Both the position numbers and the translations under genes were made by a program. 64,000 nt of DNA from an uncultured Sphingomonadaceae bacterium. Lineage in GTDB: Bacteria; Pseudomonadota; Alphaproteobacteria; Sphingomonadales; Sphingomonadaceae. Of the stretch, positions 18,527-25,886 are shown one piece after another. A model generated the notes under the pieces. The model was given only the letters and a program-made list of their open reading frames with translations, was not told where the DNA came from and did not search any database. The stretch lies in NCBI GenBank assembly GCA_937873035.1, contig CALMVA010000025.1, forward strand, positions 1 through 64,000. The letters are read 5' to 3'. Numbering within the stretch: the stretch's first letter is position 1; each line of letters opens with the position of its first letter.

Positions 18527-19391
18527 AGTCTAGCGGAGACTCGCCCATGCTGTGCGAAGGGTGCGGATCGTATCGGGTACGGAAACGGTCGAAGACTCTT
18601 CTGAATTCGCTGGAACTTGATGGCCGCAGTTGCCCGCACTGGTACGCCGCCAACCGCTCGCCAAGTTCACATCCATCGATTTCGCTCAGAAGATCGTAGT
18701 GCGGGAAATCGAGGTCCTGTCGGCGAACTGCGGTGACTGCCCAAAGAACTTGTCCGTTGAACCACAGGTACGAGAGCCGGCCAGCAGTGTCGTCAGCATC
18801 ACGCCCGGAAAACGATGCCCACCCGAATTTCGCATCAGCCCCCAACTGCTTGTCAAAAGCATGAATCGCACGGGTCGCCGGCGCCGACAGCCAATAAGGA
18901 AACGAGGTTTTCCCCGTTGATGCAAAGCACGCCGGATCGAACGGCTCGTCCCAAGGGATTTGGCCGTTAGCCTGCGCCGTCTCGAAATCCTTCGCCAGTT
19001 CCGTGACTTCGACAATCCAGCGCAGGACCGTCATGCCGCGATAAAGCTTGGTGACATGGCGATCGTTGATTCTCAACATTCCAAGGCCCGCGTCGCGGCA
19101 CAGGCCGTTCTTTATACGGTCGCGTTCCAACTGCCGGGCATCGGCATGCATCGGTCCATCATATTCGACCACCATTAGCGGTCGGAAAGCTGAGTCGAGA
19201 ATGACAAAATCAAAATGCGCGCGGGTAAAATAGTCGAACACCCTCTGGGTCAGGTGTTTACCGCCTTTGTCTATGACGTCTGACATTCGGGTCTTGGATA
19301 GCACCCGCAGGCCATTGTCATCCGCGATGCGGCCCAGTTCCCGGTAGACGACCTCCTCTGACCGATTGATGAGCCGCTCGACGACCTTCAT
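18489..19391 (-). CDS. DUF2726-like PD-(D/E)xK nuclease-fold protein
   Basis: 300 residues. The N-terminal 120 residues carry the core of this nuclease-like family: D61 in HFDFVILD, then E76 and D78 in LMVVEYDGPMH, then RDRIKNGLCRDAGLGMLRIN, the typical DxxKn…aGl…RI ending. The C-terminal 180 residues (WDEPFDPACF, FPYWLSAPATRAIHAFDKQL) are not recognised and could be a target-recognition part. It is followed by the overlapping unknown gene at 17765. Cytoplasmic. A nucleic-acid-cleaving defence role is inferred from the fold and the island. Confidence 0.65.
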   Translation of the reverse strand: MKVVERLINRSEEVVYRELGRIADDNGLRVLSKTRMSDVIDKGGKHLTQRVFDYFTRAHFDFVILDSAFRPLMVVEYDGPMHADARQLERDRIKNGLCRDAGLGMLRINDRHVTKLYRGMTVLRWIVEVTELAKDFETAQANGQIPWDEPFDPACFASTGKTSFPYWLSAPATRAIHAFDKQLGADAKFGWASFSGRDADDTAGRLSYLWFNGQVLWAVTAVRRQDLDFPHYDLLSEIDGCELGERLAAYQCGQLRPSSSSEFRRVFDRFRTRYDPHPSHSMGESPLDFVWDPMSGIKMR

Positions 19392-19471
19392 TGATCAAAA
19401 CTCATCCATGCCGGATTGACCAGTGATCTCATTGCTCGGCCTGCGCTGGGATCTGAGGCTTGCCCTGCCAT

Positions 19472-20605
19472 TCAGACGATTGTCCTCGCCATCATGGCGC
19501 TAATCAGTTCAGCTCTTTCCAGCGGCGCGCCTTGAAAGATCACCTCGCCGAAGGTATCGTCCACAAGTCGGCCTTCCTTGCCTTGAACATGGACGTGGAT
19601 GCCGAACTCCTGCGGGCGCTCTGCCGTCCAGACAATCGCAGGCGTGGATGCCCAGACTGCAAAGTCACAGCCGGCATAGTCGTCAAGATTCAGCGAACGT
19701 TCGGGCGTTTCGTACTTCAACGTGCGGGCAAAGCTGTCATGCAGCGGCTTAAGCGGAGTCGAAATAATTGGCTCCTTGCTCCAGGTGCTGTCGCGGCCGC
19801 AATTTCCGCAGAAGTGCTTTCGGTGGGGTGTATCTGCGAAATCCGCCAGATCGAGATGCGGGTACCCGCATGTGCTGCAGCTTATGCAGCTCATTTCCTG
19901 ATTGGCTTCCATGGCGCGAACGAAATCAAAAGCAGCTGGCGGCGTGATGTTGACGCGCGTAATTTCCTGATTGTGAAAAAGCCCAAGGCCACTGTTGTAC
20001 AGGGTCGAGATCGCGCTGAAATCGCGATCAATCGTCTTCTTTCCGGCAATGTCATCGCGTACATGAACATGAATCTTCGGTGGGCGTGGTTTGATCGGCA
20101 AAGTCGAGATCGCAGCAGGCATCGAGCACCAGATCCCGACTTCTGCATGCTGCGTAACATTCACCGTCAACGGCGAAACGACATAGTTCATCACCTGCTG
20201 GTAATTCGCACAGCGCATTTCGCCGTGGATCTCCAGCGCTTCGATGTCGGCTTTGATGCCCCAATGCGTCTGATGGGTCCTGCACCACAACCGCTCAGCT
20301 CCGTGGCGAAATTTCCCGGCATGCGTAAAATCGCACGGCAACTGCGCATCATTGCCTGCCTTGGCTGGAAAATAGCCTAGCAGTGCCGGAGAAGTAACTG
20401 CAATGTTGCCCAAGGTGCGACCGTATGACCAACAAATCGCGGCCTCTTCCTTCAATCCACCTTCGGCATCCTTGTCGATTGGTTGCTCGTCGCAGATTTT
20501 GGACAGATAGACCTTTTTCGCCGCTTGCCCTTCGGCATTCTCCCACTGGCACTTCCAGAGTTCGACGTTTCCATTGGACTGGTTGATGCGGCGCTCGATA
20601 AACAT
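19472..20605 (-). CDS. Unrecognised protein with zinc-ribbon-like cysteine cluster
   Basis: 377 residues from ATG 20605 (a GTG three codons upstream is possible). Not recognised as a known family. The clearest element is a metal-binding-like segment around residue 240-275, CISCSTCGYPHLDLADF followed by HFCGNCGRDS: two C-x-x-C knuckles as in zinc ribbons. Other cysteines and histidines are frequent (LWCRTHQTHWG, GEMRCANYQQ, HVHVRDD). No membrane segment or signal peptide. It is transcribed with the same orientation as the DUF2726-like gene, 80 bp upstream of it, so it may belong to the same unit. Confidence 0.62.
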   Translation of the reverse strand: MFIERRINQSNGNVELWKCQWENAEGQAAKKVYLSKICDEQPIDKDAEGGLKEEAAICWSYGRTLGNIAVTSPALLGYFPAKAGNDAQLPCDFTHAGKFRHGAERLWCRTHQTHWGIKADIEALEIHGEMRCANYQQVMNYVVSPLTVNVTQHAEVGIWCSMPAAISTLPIKPRPPKIHVHVRDDIAGKKTIDRDFSAISTLYNSGLGLFHNQEITRVNITPPAAFDFVRAMEANQEMSCISCSTCGYPHLDLADFADTPHRKHFCGNCGRDSTWSKEPIISTPLKPLHDSFARTLKYETPERSLNLDDYAGCDFAVWASTPAIVWTAERPQEFGIHVHVQGKEGRLVDDTFGEVIFQGAPLERAELISAMMARTIV

Positions 20606-21102
20606 CGCCTGCACTTACACGATGGGTGGCGTCCGCATCCATAGCGATTCTGCCAAAATGGTTTGTCGGTTTCCGGTAGGGGGGGAAAGCCTTCCCCTGA
20701 GCCGCTGCCGCTGCGCTGTCTACGGCTACCCCTTCATGCGGGGACACCCCGCAACGCCCCGATAAGCGGAGCGGGGCTGATGACGCGCTCCGCCCCGCAG
20801 GCCTGTCGGCCTGCTCCTGAGGGCGCGGTGTTTAATGAAGAAGGCCCCGCGTGCACTCTGAACCGGCGGCCAAGATTTCATGTGCAGGCCTGGAAAGCCG
20901 ACAAGCCCCGCCTTTCCGCCTGCAAGAGCATGTCATCGATCGCCGCCTCTTTTCAGGGTGCGGTTTCTTGCTTTGGCATTCTCGCTGGCCGCTCGCGCGA
21001 CACACAGCCCGAACAGGTGAGAGTGAGAGGATGGCCGGCTTCGCCGTGACGGGATTAGGGTCGAGAGAGAGGCTCCCGGCCGCCCGTCATGGAGGTCTCA
21101 CC
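20606..21102. other. Intergenic remnant of a plasmid/ICE-type leader, no gene
   Basis: About 500 bp without a supported gene. The stretch just before 21103 (GAGAGTGAGAGGATGGCCGG, then GTCGAGAGAGAGGCTCCCGG) resembles the leader that commonly precedes DUF932/ParB-type accessory genes in alphaproteobacterial plasmids and integrative elements. This is from memory of such regions and was not checked by search. It suggests the island absorbed a piece of a conjugative element. Confidence 0.4.
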
Positions 21103-21423
21103 ATGAATATGCAGGTTCTCGATGCCCGCCGCGATGTGAGTGGCGGGTACAAGGTCGATGTCTCATGCGGTCAGCGGATCGGTCGGGTTTCGTCAGAGTG
21201 GTTTTCGCGGCCCGATGACGAACGGTTTCTCTCGCTTGGCGATCTCGCCCGATCCGTGCGCGGGCGTTCGGAACGCAGTCGGACCCGCGTCGTCGAAAGC
21301 GCACTCATCCATGTCGAAGCGAGCCGCAACGATTCCGAGCGTCTGGCGCTGATCCTGCCCGGCGCCGATGCGCCGGTGACACCGACCCATTGGAGCTTCG
21401 GCCACCTATTTCTCGATTTATAG
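21103..21423 (+). pseudogene. DUF932-type protein, 5' fragment fused to unrelated DNA
   Basis: 106 codons with a good start: GGAGG seven bases before the ATG. The product (MNMQVLDARRDVSGGYKVDV…) resembles the N-terminus of DUF932-domain accessory proteins of plasmids and integrative elements, which are about 300-400 residues long. The similarity ends near THWSFGHL at about 21400. After that the frame reads into the patatin fragment out of phase and stops at 21421. A deletion therefore joined the two genes. The fragment is unlikely to be functional. Confidence 0.65.
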
Positions 21424-21868
21424 GGATGGGCAGCGACGGTTCGCAGACGGAGGCGTGTGGGCAAACAATCCGGTGATGGTCGCACTGGTCGATGCGCTCA
21501 GTTGCAACGACCTCGATCGCGATCAGATCGATATCCTGTCGCTGGGATGCGGTGACGCCGAAATGACGATTTCGGATGCACAGGTCCTGCGTGGAGGCTT
21601 GTGGCATTGGCGCGATATCGTTTCGTCAGCGATGCATCTCTCCAGTCAGAATGCGCTGGGGCAAGCTGGGCTACTCATTGGCCGTGATCGGCTCATTCGC
21701 TTGAATGCTCCACTGCTGCCCGATGGTCCGATCGGTTTGGACGACGTGAAGCGGGCGAAGGCAGAGCTGCCAAATGTGGCGAAGGAACTGGCCCTTACGA
21801 ATGGGCCAGCGGTGGCGTCCCGGTTCTTCAATGAGAAGGCCGAGCCTTACGTTCCCTTTCATCCATAA
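21402..21868 (+). pseudogene. Patatin-like phospholipase, 3' fragment
   Basis: From about 21402 the frame encodes TYFSIYRDGQRRFADGGVW, then ANNPVMVALVDAL, and a normal end at 21868 (EKAEPYVPFHP). The DGG motif with WANNP is the catalytic-Asp region of patatin-like lipases. The oxyanion hole and the GxSxG nucleophile, which come earlier in the protein, are missing. The style is that of bacterial patatins used as CBASS effectors (CapV-like), but no cyclase is present, so that assignment is only suggestive. The missing 5' part is replaced by the DUF932 fragment. Confidence 0.7.
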
Positions 21869-21915
21869 GCTGTTTGATCTGCTTGGGCCGGGGTAGACGG
21901 TTTTCGTCACCACCC

Positions 21916-21991
21916 CGTCCGAAATCCGTCTACATTTTTCGGACAATAGCGATTTTGATCGTGTCCGAAGTTATGCTACATATTTCGGACA
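21916..21991. promoter_or_regulatory. Repeated TTTCGGACA operator-like sites before the second AbiEi
   Basis: CTACATTTTTCGGACA (21930-21945) and CTACATATTTCGGACA (21976-21991) form a direct repeat differing at one base. Between them is an inverted half-site TGTCCGAA (21962-21969), and CGTCCGAAAT occurs at 21916. The second repeat ends on the first base of the ATG at 21991, where no ribosome-binding site is visible. This geometry suits autorepression by the adjacent DUF6088/AbiEi-like protein. Confidence 0.55.
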
Positions 21992-22641
21992 TGGACAAAA
22001 TCCCGCCAGGACTGAAAGCGCAAATTCTCGATCGTGTAAGCCGAGCGGCGGCGAACACTGTCTGGACACCGACCGACTTCCTCGACCTTGCCGGCCGTGA
22101 TGCGGTCGACAAGACCCTCCAGCGTTTGGTCAAATGGGGCGAGCTGCGCCGGATCGATCGCGGACTTTATGACAAACCGCAGTTCAACAGCCTGACCCGG
22201 CAGGACAATGCCCCCGATCCACGCGCGGTCATCGACGCCGTTGCGCGGCGTGATCAGATCCGCGTCCTGGTCGACGGAATGACTGCTGCAAACGATCTCG
22301 GCTTCACCAATGCTGTACCGGCGAAGATCGTCGTGCACAGCGAAGCGCGGCCCAAGTCGATCAAGCTCGGTAATCTCACGATCGAGTTCAAGATGACCGC
22401 GGCGAGCAAGCTCTATTGGGCAGGACGCCCGGCCATGAGGATCGTCCAGGCGCTGCACTGGCTGCGTGATACGATGACATCGGATGATGACGGGCAATGG
22501 CGTCAGCGCCTCGCCAGCCTTCTCGGCAATCCCACCCACGGCGCAGCTTTGCGCGCTGACCTTGCCGAGGGGCTGCCAACGCTCCCGGCATGGATGCAGG
22601 AACTGCTCCGTCCGCTCGTCTCGGAAGCGCCCAGCGAATGA
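21991..22641 (+). CDS. DUF6088/AbiEi-type antitoxin-regulator, second module
   Basis: 216 residues. N-terminal winged-helix features (VWTPTDFLDLAGRDAVDKTL, GELRRIDRGLYDKPQFN) and a C-terminal AbiEi-like part (ALHWLRDTM). The pattern parallels the AbiEi at 16978 (ELxRIxRGLYxxP in both), but the proteins are clearly divergent. ATG 21991 was chosen because upstream residues (LHISD) look non-coding and the operator repeat ends there; ATG 21973 is an alternative. The stop overlaps the toxin ATG by 4 nt. It probably represses the operon through the CGGACA sites. Confidence 0.8.
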   Translation: MDKIPPGLKAQILDRVSRAAANTVWTPTDFLDLAGRDAVDKTLQRLVKWGELRRIDRGLYDKPQFNSLTRQDNAPDPRAVIDAVARRDQIRVLVDGMTAANDLGFTNAVPAKIVVHSEARPKSIKLGNLTIEFKMTAASKLYWAGRPAMRIVQALHWLRDTMTSDDDGQWRQRLASLLGNPTHGAALRADLAEGLPTLPAWMQELLRPLVSEAPSE

Positions 22642-23684
22642 ACTTCGCCTTCGATGAAGTGCTGCGCGCAGACACGGCCACCCGCACGGGTCTTTACACA
22701 GCAACTGCGCAGCGGCTCGGCACGACCCCGCAAAACGTCGAAAAGGATTTCTGGGTCTGCTGGACCCTTGATGCGCTGTTCAACGGGATCGAAGACGGAC
22801 CCCGCCTGCTGTTCAAGGGCGGAACTTCGCTGTCGAAGGGGTTCGGGTTGATCGAGCGGTTTTCGGAAGACATCGACGTTACAGTCTTCCGCGATGATCT
22901 CGGCGTGCCCGCGACCATCGCGGAATTGGCTGCACTGAGCCGCAAGAAGCGGGACGCTGCGCTTGATTCAATCAAGGCCGCCTGCGAAGCACATATCAAC
23001 GGACCATTGAAGGCGCGCCTCGCGCAAATCTGCGCCGATACCTGCACGCGCACAGGCCTCGAAGCGCAGTCAGTTCGGGTCGAGGTCGACGCCCGGGATG
23101 CCCAGACCTTGCTTCTGGTATATCCCAGCATCACCCCCGAGGACGCCTACATCGCCAAGTCGGTGAAGATCGAATCAGGTGCAAAGTCGGCGCTCGATCC
23201 CAATTCGGTTCGAACCATCGTGCCCTATGTCGATGCTGACGCCGTCGACCTCGACCTCGCCGTCCCGGGTATTACTGTTGTCGATGCCGAACGAACCTTC
23301 TGGGACAAGGTCGTCATCCTGCATGGCCTGAGGCGATGGTTCGAAATCCGAGGGCAGCTGCGCGGCGACGGTCAGCGCATTTCTCGCCACTATTACGACC
23401 TGTTCCGCCTGCTCCAATCGGAGATCGGCCAAGCGGCACTGGCGAACCGCGCGCTTGGCGAAGACTGCGTCGCCCATGCCCGCATGTTCTTCAATCGCCC
23501 GGACTTCGACCTGGCCACCGCGCAGGTCCCGACATTTGCCTTCTGCCCCGAGGGGGAGATGACGGATGCCTTGCGCCAGGACTATCGCGCCATGAGCACC
23601 ATGATATTCGGCGAGCCGCCGCCCTTTGATGCGGTCGTGGAGGCGATTGCCGAATTGCAGAACTCTTTGAACGCGGCCACATGA
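22638..23684 (+). CDS. AbiEii-type nucleotidyltransferase toxin, second module
   Basis: 348 residues from ATG 22638 (ATGA overlap with the antitoxin). Motifs: VEKDFWVCWTLDALF, RLLFKGGTSLSKGFGLIERF (KGGTSLSK, the nucleotide-binding G-S motif) and FSEDIDVTVF with the D-x-D metal ligands; later DAERTFWDKVVILHGL and SRHYYDLFRLL. This is the larger AbiEii subgroup and is not close to the 287-residue toxin at 16122. The stop overlaps the next gene by 4 nt, so the three genes are coupled. Confidence 0.88.
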   Translation: MNFAFDEVLRADTATRTGLYTATAQRLGTTPQNVEKDFWVCWTLDALFNGIEDGPRLLFKGGTSLSKGFGLIERFSEDIDVTVFRDDLGVPATIAELAALSRKKRDAALDSIKAACEAHINGPLKARLAQICADTCTRTGLEAQSVRVEVDARDAQTLLLVYPSITPEDAYIAKSVKIESGAKSALDPNSVRTIVPYVDADAVDLDLAVPGITVVDAERTFWDKVVILHGLRRWFEIRGQLRGDGQRISRHYYDLFRLLQSEIGQAALANRALGEDCVAHARMFFNRPDFDLATAQVPTFAFCPEGEMTDALRQDYRAMSTMIFGEPPPFDAVVEAIAELQNSLNAAT

Positions 23685-25204
23685 GGGGGTTCTTCCAACG
23701 CTTGTTCGGCGGCGATGGTCCGAGCGACAAGACGTCGGCGCAGCCTGGGTTCGCCAGTCCGCTGGAAATCGAACCCTATTCCCATGGCCTGGTCAGAATC
23801 CCTGCACTCGACTTCTTTGGTCCCCACGCCGCATCGTCAAATGGCAGGTTTCACCTCATTTGGCTGGACAGAAACCCCGAGGGCTCAACTGGCGGTCATC
23901 GGTATGAGGGGAACGGGATATGGACTCTGTTGAGCGGTGGTGGCGCGACATTGGCTACGGGGCGTCTCGAGCGGCCGCAGGATGGCCATGTTGCCGACAA
24001 CGGCACGTTCATCCTCAGCGATTGGATATTCGGTGATGGATTGAATGGCCGCCTTTGTGCCTTCCGTGCCGACGGACAGAAGCTCCTCGAGCGCGAGTTT
24101 TCGGCGAACCTGGGGTCCAGCGGGATCTCAAGCGACGGCCGTTTTGGAGTCTGCCAGACACTCCATGCTCCCGGCAGCCCAGACAGCAATCGCCATTTTC
24201 TGTTCGATCTCGAGGCGGGGCAAGAGATCGCGAGTTGGATGCAGGAGACCGGTTGGACCAATTCCTACGAGATCGATTCTGCCAACCGGAGTGTCGTCTT
24301 GGTCGGTCAGGACAATGAGCGCGTAGGATATGGCTTCGATGGCGAAATGCTCGACCGCGAAGGGTTGCAGCGCAGCAGGATCGCGATCGGCGACATAGAC
24401 GTCATTCGTTCGGTTGCAGGGTCGTTGGACCAAGATCCTTCACCTGACTTGCGAGCCGCCATCTTCGCTGGGCTCGATGTTGCCTTGGCTTCTGGCGAAG
24501 GCTGGAAGCAGGCGCGAGTGCTCAGAATTCGCGGAGAAATGCACGAACAGGCCGGGGAGCTGGATGCTGCGATTAATGCCTACGACCAGGCGCTGACGCT
24601 CGATCCTCAGGTCGGGGTGGCGAGGAAATTGGCAAAGCTCCAGCAACCGAAATCGCGGAAGGGTTCCAAGGCTTCCACCACGAAGAGCAGCCGCTTCGAA
24701 AAGCAGGCACAACGCTTCGGCATCGAGCATGAAGTGGTCCATTTGGACGGCGCCGGGAAGGACTGGCGCTTCCATCGGTCGGATGCCTACAAGCCGGTCG
24801 AGTTAGCTACCCTGGACCACTACCAAGCCGAAGGCTGGCACGGTTGTGCCGCCGAAGGTGGCCTCATTCTGACTTTGATCAAGGCCGCATCGTTCAAGGC
24901 GCTGCCAGTCCGCCACGCCGACACCTTTATCGAAGCGCTCTACGCCAAGAACGTGGCCTTTCCCGAGGATCATCCCGGCTTCAGCGTTCTCAAGATACCA
25001 ATTGCAGACTTCGCGGATGGTGATGGCCGCCCTGGACTGCGCCCGCTCCTCGGCCGGGTCGGCACCGCCGACGACCGCCGCCAACTTCAGGATCGCCTGC
25101 TTGCGCGCCTGCTCCACGGTGAGCACGCCATACCGTCCGATCACGATCCTTCGGCTGCGCCCTTCCTCGTTCTGGTATTGGACGACGAAGGCTTTGAGAC
25201 CTGA
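23681..25204 (+). CDS. AbiE-associated repeat protein with VRR-NUC-like end, 3'-truncated
   Basis: Third gene of the second AbiE operon (ATGA overlap). Residues about 30-245 read as beta-rich repeats of propeller type (GRFHLIWLDRN, GTFILSDWIFGDG, SSDGRFGVCQTL). Residues 255-325 contain a TPR-like helix pair (ARVLRIRGEMHEQAGELDAA, INAYDQALTLDP), then a basic linker. The C-terminal segment YKPVELATLDHYQAEGWHGC followed by AAEGGLILTLIKAASF resembles the start of a VRR-NUC (FAN1-like) nuclease domain. From about 24958 the frame runs antisense through an integrase remnant, so the true C-terminus, including the nuclease catalytic core, is lost. Probably a damaged gene; domain calls are by eye. Confidence 0.6.
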   Translation: MRGFFQRLFGGDGPSDKTSAQPGFASPLEIEPYSHGLVRIPALDFFGPHAASSNGRFHLIWLDRNPEGSTGGHRYEGNGIWTLLSGGGATLATGRLERPQDGHVADNGTFILSDWIFGDGLNGRLCAFRADGQKLLEREFSANLGSSGISSDGRFGVCQTLHAPGSPDSNRHFLFDLEAGQEIASWMQETGWTNSYEIDSANRSVVLVGQDNERVGYGFDGEMLDREGLQRSRIAIGDIDVIRSVAGSLDQDPSPDLRAAIFAGLDVALASGEGWKQARVLRIRGEMHEQAGELDAAINAYDQALTLDPQVGVARKLAKLQQPKSRKGSKASTTKSSRFEKQAQRFGIEHEVVHLDGAGKDWRFHRSDAYKPVELATLDHYQAEGWHGCAAEGGLILTLIKAASFKALPVRHADTFIEALYAKNVAFPEDHPGFSVLKIPIADFADGDGRPGLRPLLGRVGTADDRRQLQDRLLARLLHGEHAIPSDHDPSAAPFLVLVLDDEGFET

Positions 25205-25312
25205 CGGGATGACGCGGACGCCAAATCCACGCAGATCTGAATCCCAGAGGAAAGCCTGTCCTGTCGCAGGGATCGCGAGCGCGTCGATCGCAGTCTTGGT
25301 GAGCTTGGCCAT
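24958..25312 (-). pseudogene. Truncated P4-type integrase (N-terminal third only)
   Basis: About 118 codons match the intact integrase at 9922 from its start (MAKLTKTAIDALAIPATGQA) to WYLENAEAGMILGK, corresponding to WYLEEARAGRILGR there. The DUF4102 domain is kept, but the whole catalytic domain with the Arg, His and Tyr residues is missing. The frame then reads antisense into the VRR-NUC-like gene. Its start is 203 bp from the second tRNA-Gly fragment, almost the same spacing as in the left element, showing a related but inactivated island. Confidence 0.85.
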
Positions 25313-25689
25313 GCCGGCTTGTCCTTTTGGACATTTTGCTTACACAAGCCGGAGTCCTTGGCAATGTACGCACAATGTAAGCGGGCGGAAAGAAATGACC
25401 GGCCACAAACGGGTTGCTCTGGCGTAGTTCCTCTCCAGAATTTTGGCCTGCATTCAGAGAGATAGAGTTCAGTAGCGCGCTCTGGGGTGCTCTTGGCGGA
25501 TGTAATCCGGCATTTTGCCAAGGTTGGGGTCGAGGGTTCGAATCCCTTCGCCCGCTCCAGTTTTTTCAAAGAAAATCGATGAGTTTTCCGAGACGCAAAA
25601 GGCGCCTCTGGGCAACTCGTTGTACTGGTGTCCGCTTGGCGTCCACCGATTGGCTTGGGGCCACAGCACTGGCTAGAGGTTGTGGGGAT
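25313..25689. other. Right island boundary, no gene
   Basis: About 380 bp holding the upstream region of the truncated integrase, the tRNA-Gly fragment at 25515 and about 125 bp of unassigned sequence up to an IS remnant. Short frames across it are shadows of the tRNA fragment. No promoter or RNA gene could be supported. Confidence 0.45.
25515..25564 (+). repeat. att site: 3' part of tRNA-Gly(GCC), copy 2
   Basis: Exact 50-bp copy of 11358-11407: anticodon GCC, T-arm GGGTTCGAATCCC, acceptor end CGCCCGCTCCA and four following T. The bases before the anticodon (GTAATCCGGCATT) are not a tRNA 5' half. It marks the right end of the second element. Similarity continues weakly downstream (AGAAAATCGATGA here, AGAAAATCAATGA at the first copy). 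Confidence 0.85.
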
Positions 25690-25875
25690 TCATCGTGAGT
25701 TGATGACGGCTGCTGCGAGATAGATCATGGCGGAAAAGCTGTGGTCTGTTTTGCACGCGCGTATGGCGATGCGTTTGAACGCCTCAAGCTTGCAGAAGAA
25801 GTTTTCGATGAGGTGACGCCACTTGTACATCTCGGCGTCGATTTTGAGTTTCTGGGCGCGGCCGGGGCGCCACAC
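25690..25875 (-). pseudogene. IS5-family transposase, C-terminal fragment
   Basis: About 60 codons ending at a normal stop. The product MYKWRHLIENFFCKLEAFKR followed by ACKTDHSFSAMIYLAAAVIN is the C-terminal end of IS5-family transposases, including the glutamate of the DDE triad in HLIENFF. The N-terminal two thirds are absent. It abuts the end of a TonB-dependent receptor gene, so the insertion was later trimmed on the right. Confidence 0.8.
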
Positions 25876-25886
25876 TGCGCCACTGG

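Noticed and set aside
19460..20380. 306-codon plus-strand frame
   Set aside because: Antisense to the zinc-ribbon-like gene, which has the better start, cysteine knuckles and operon-like orientation.
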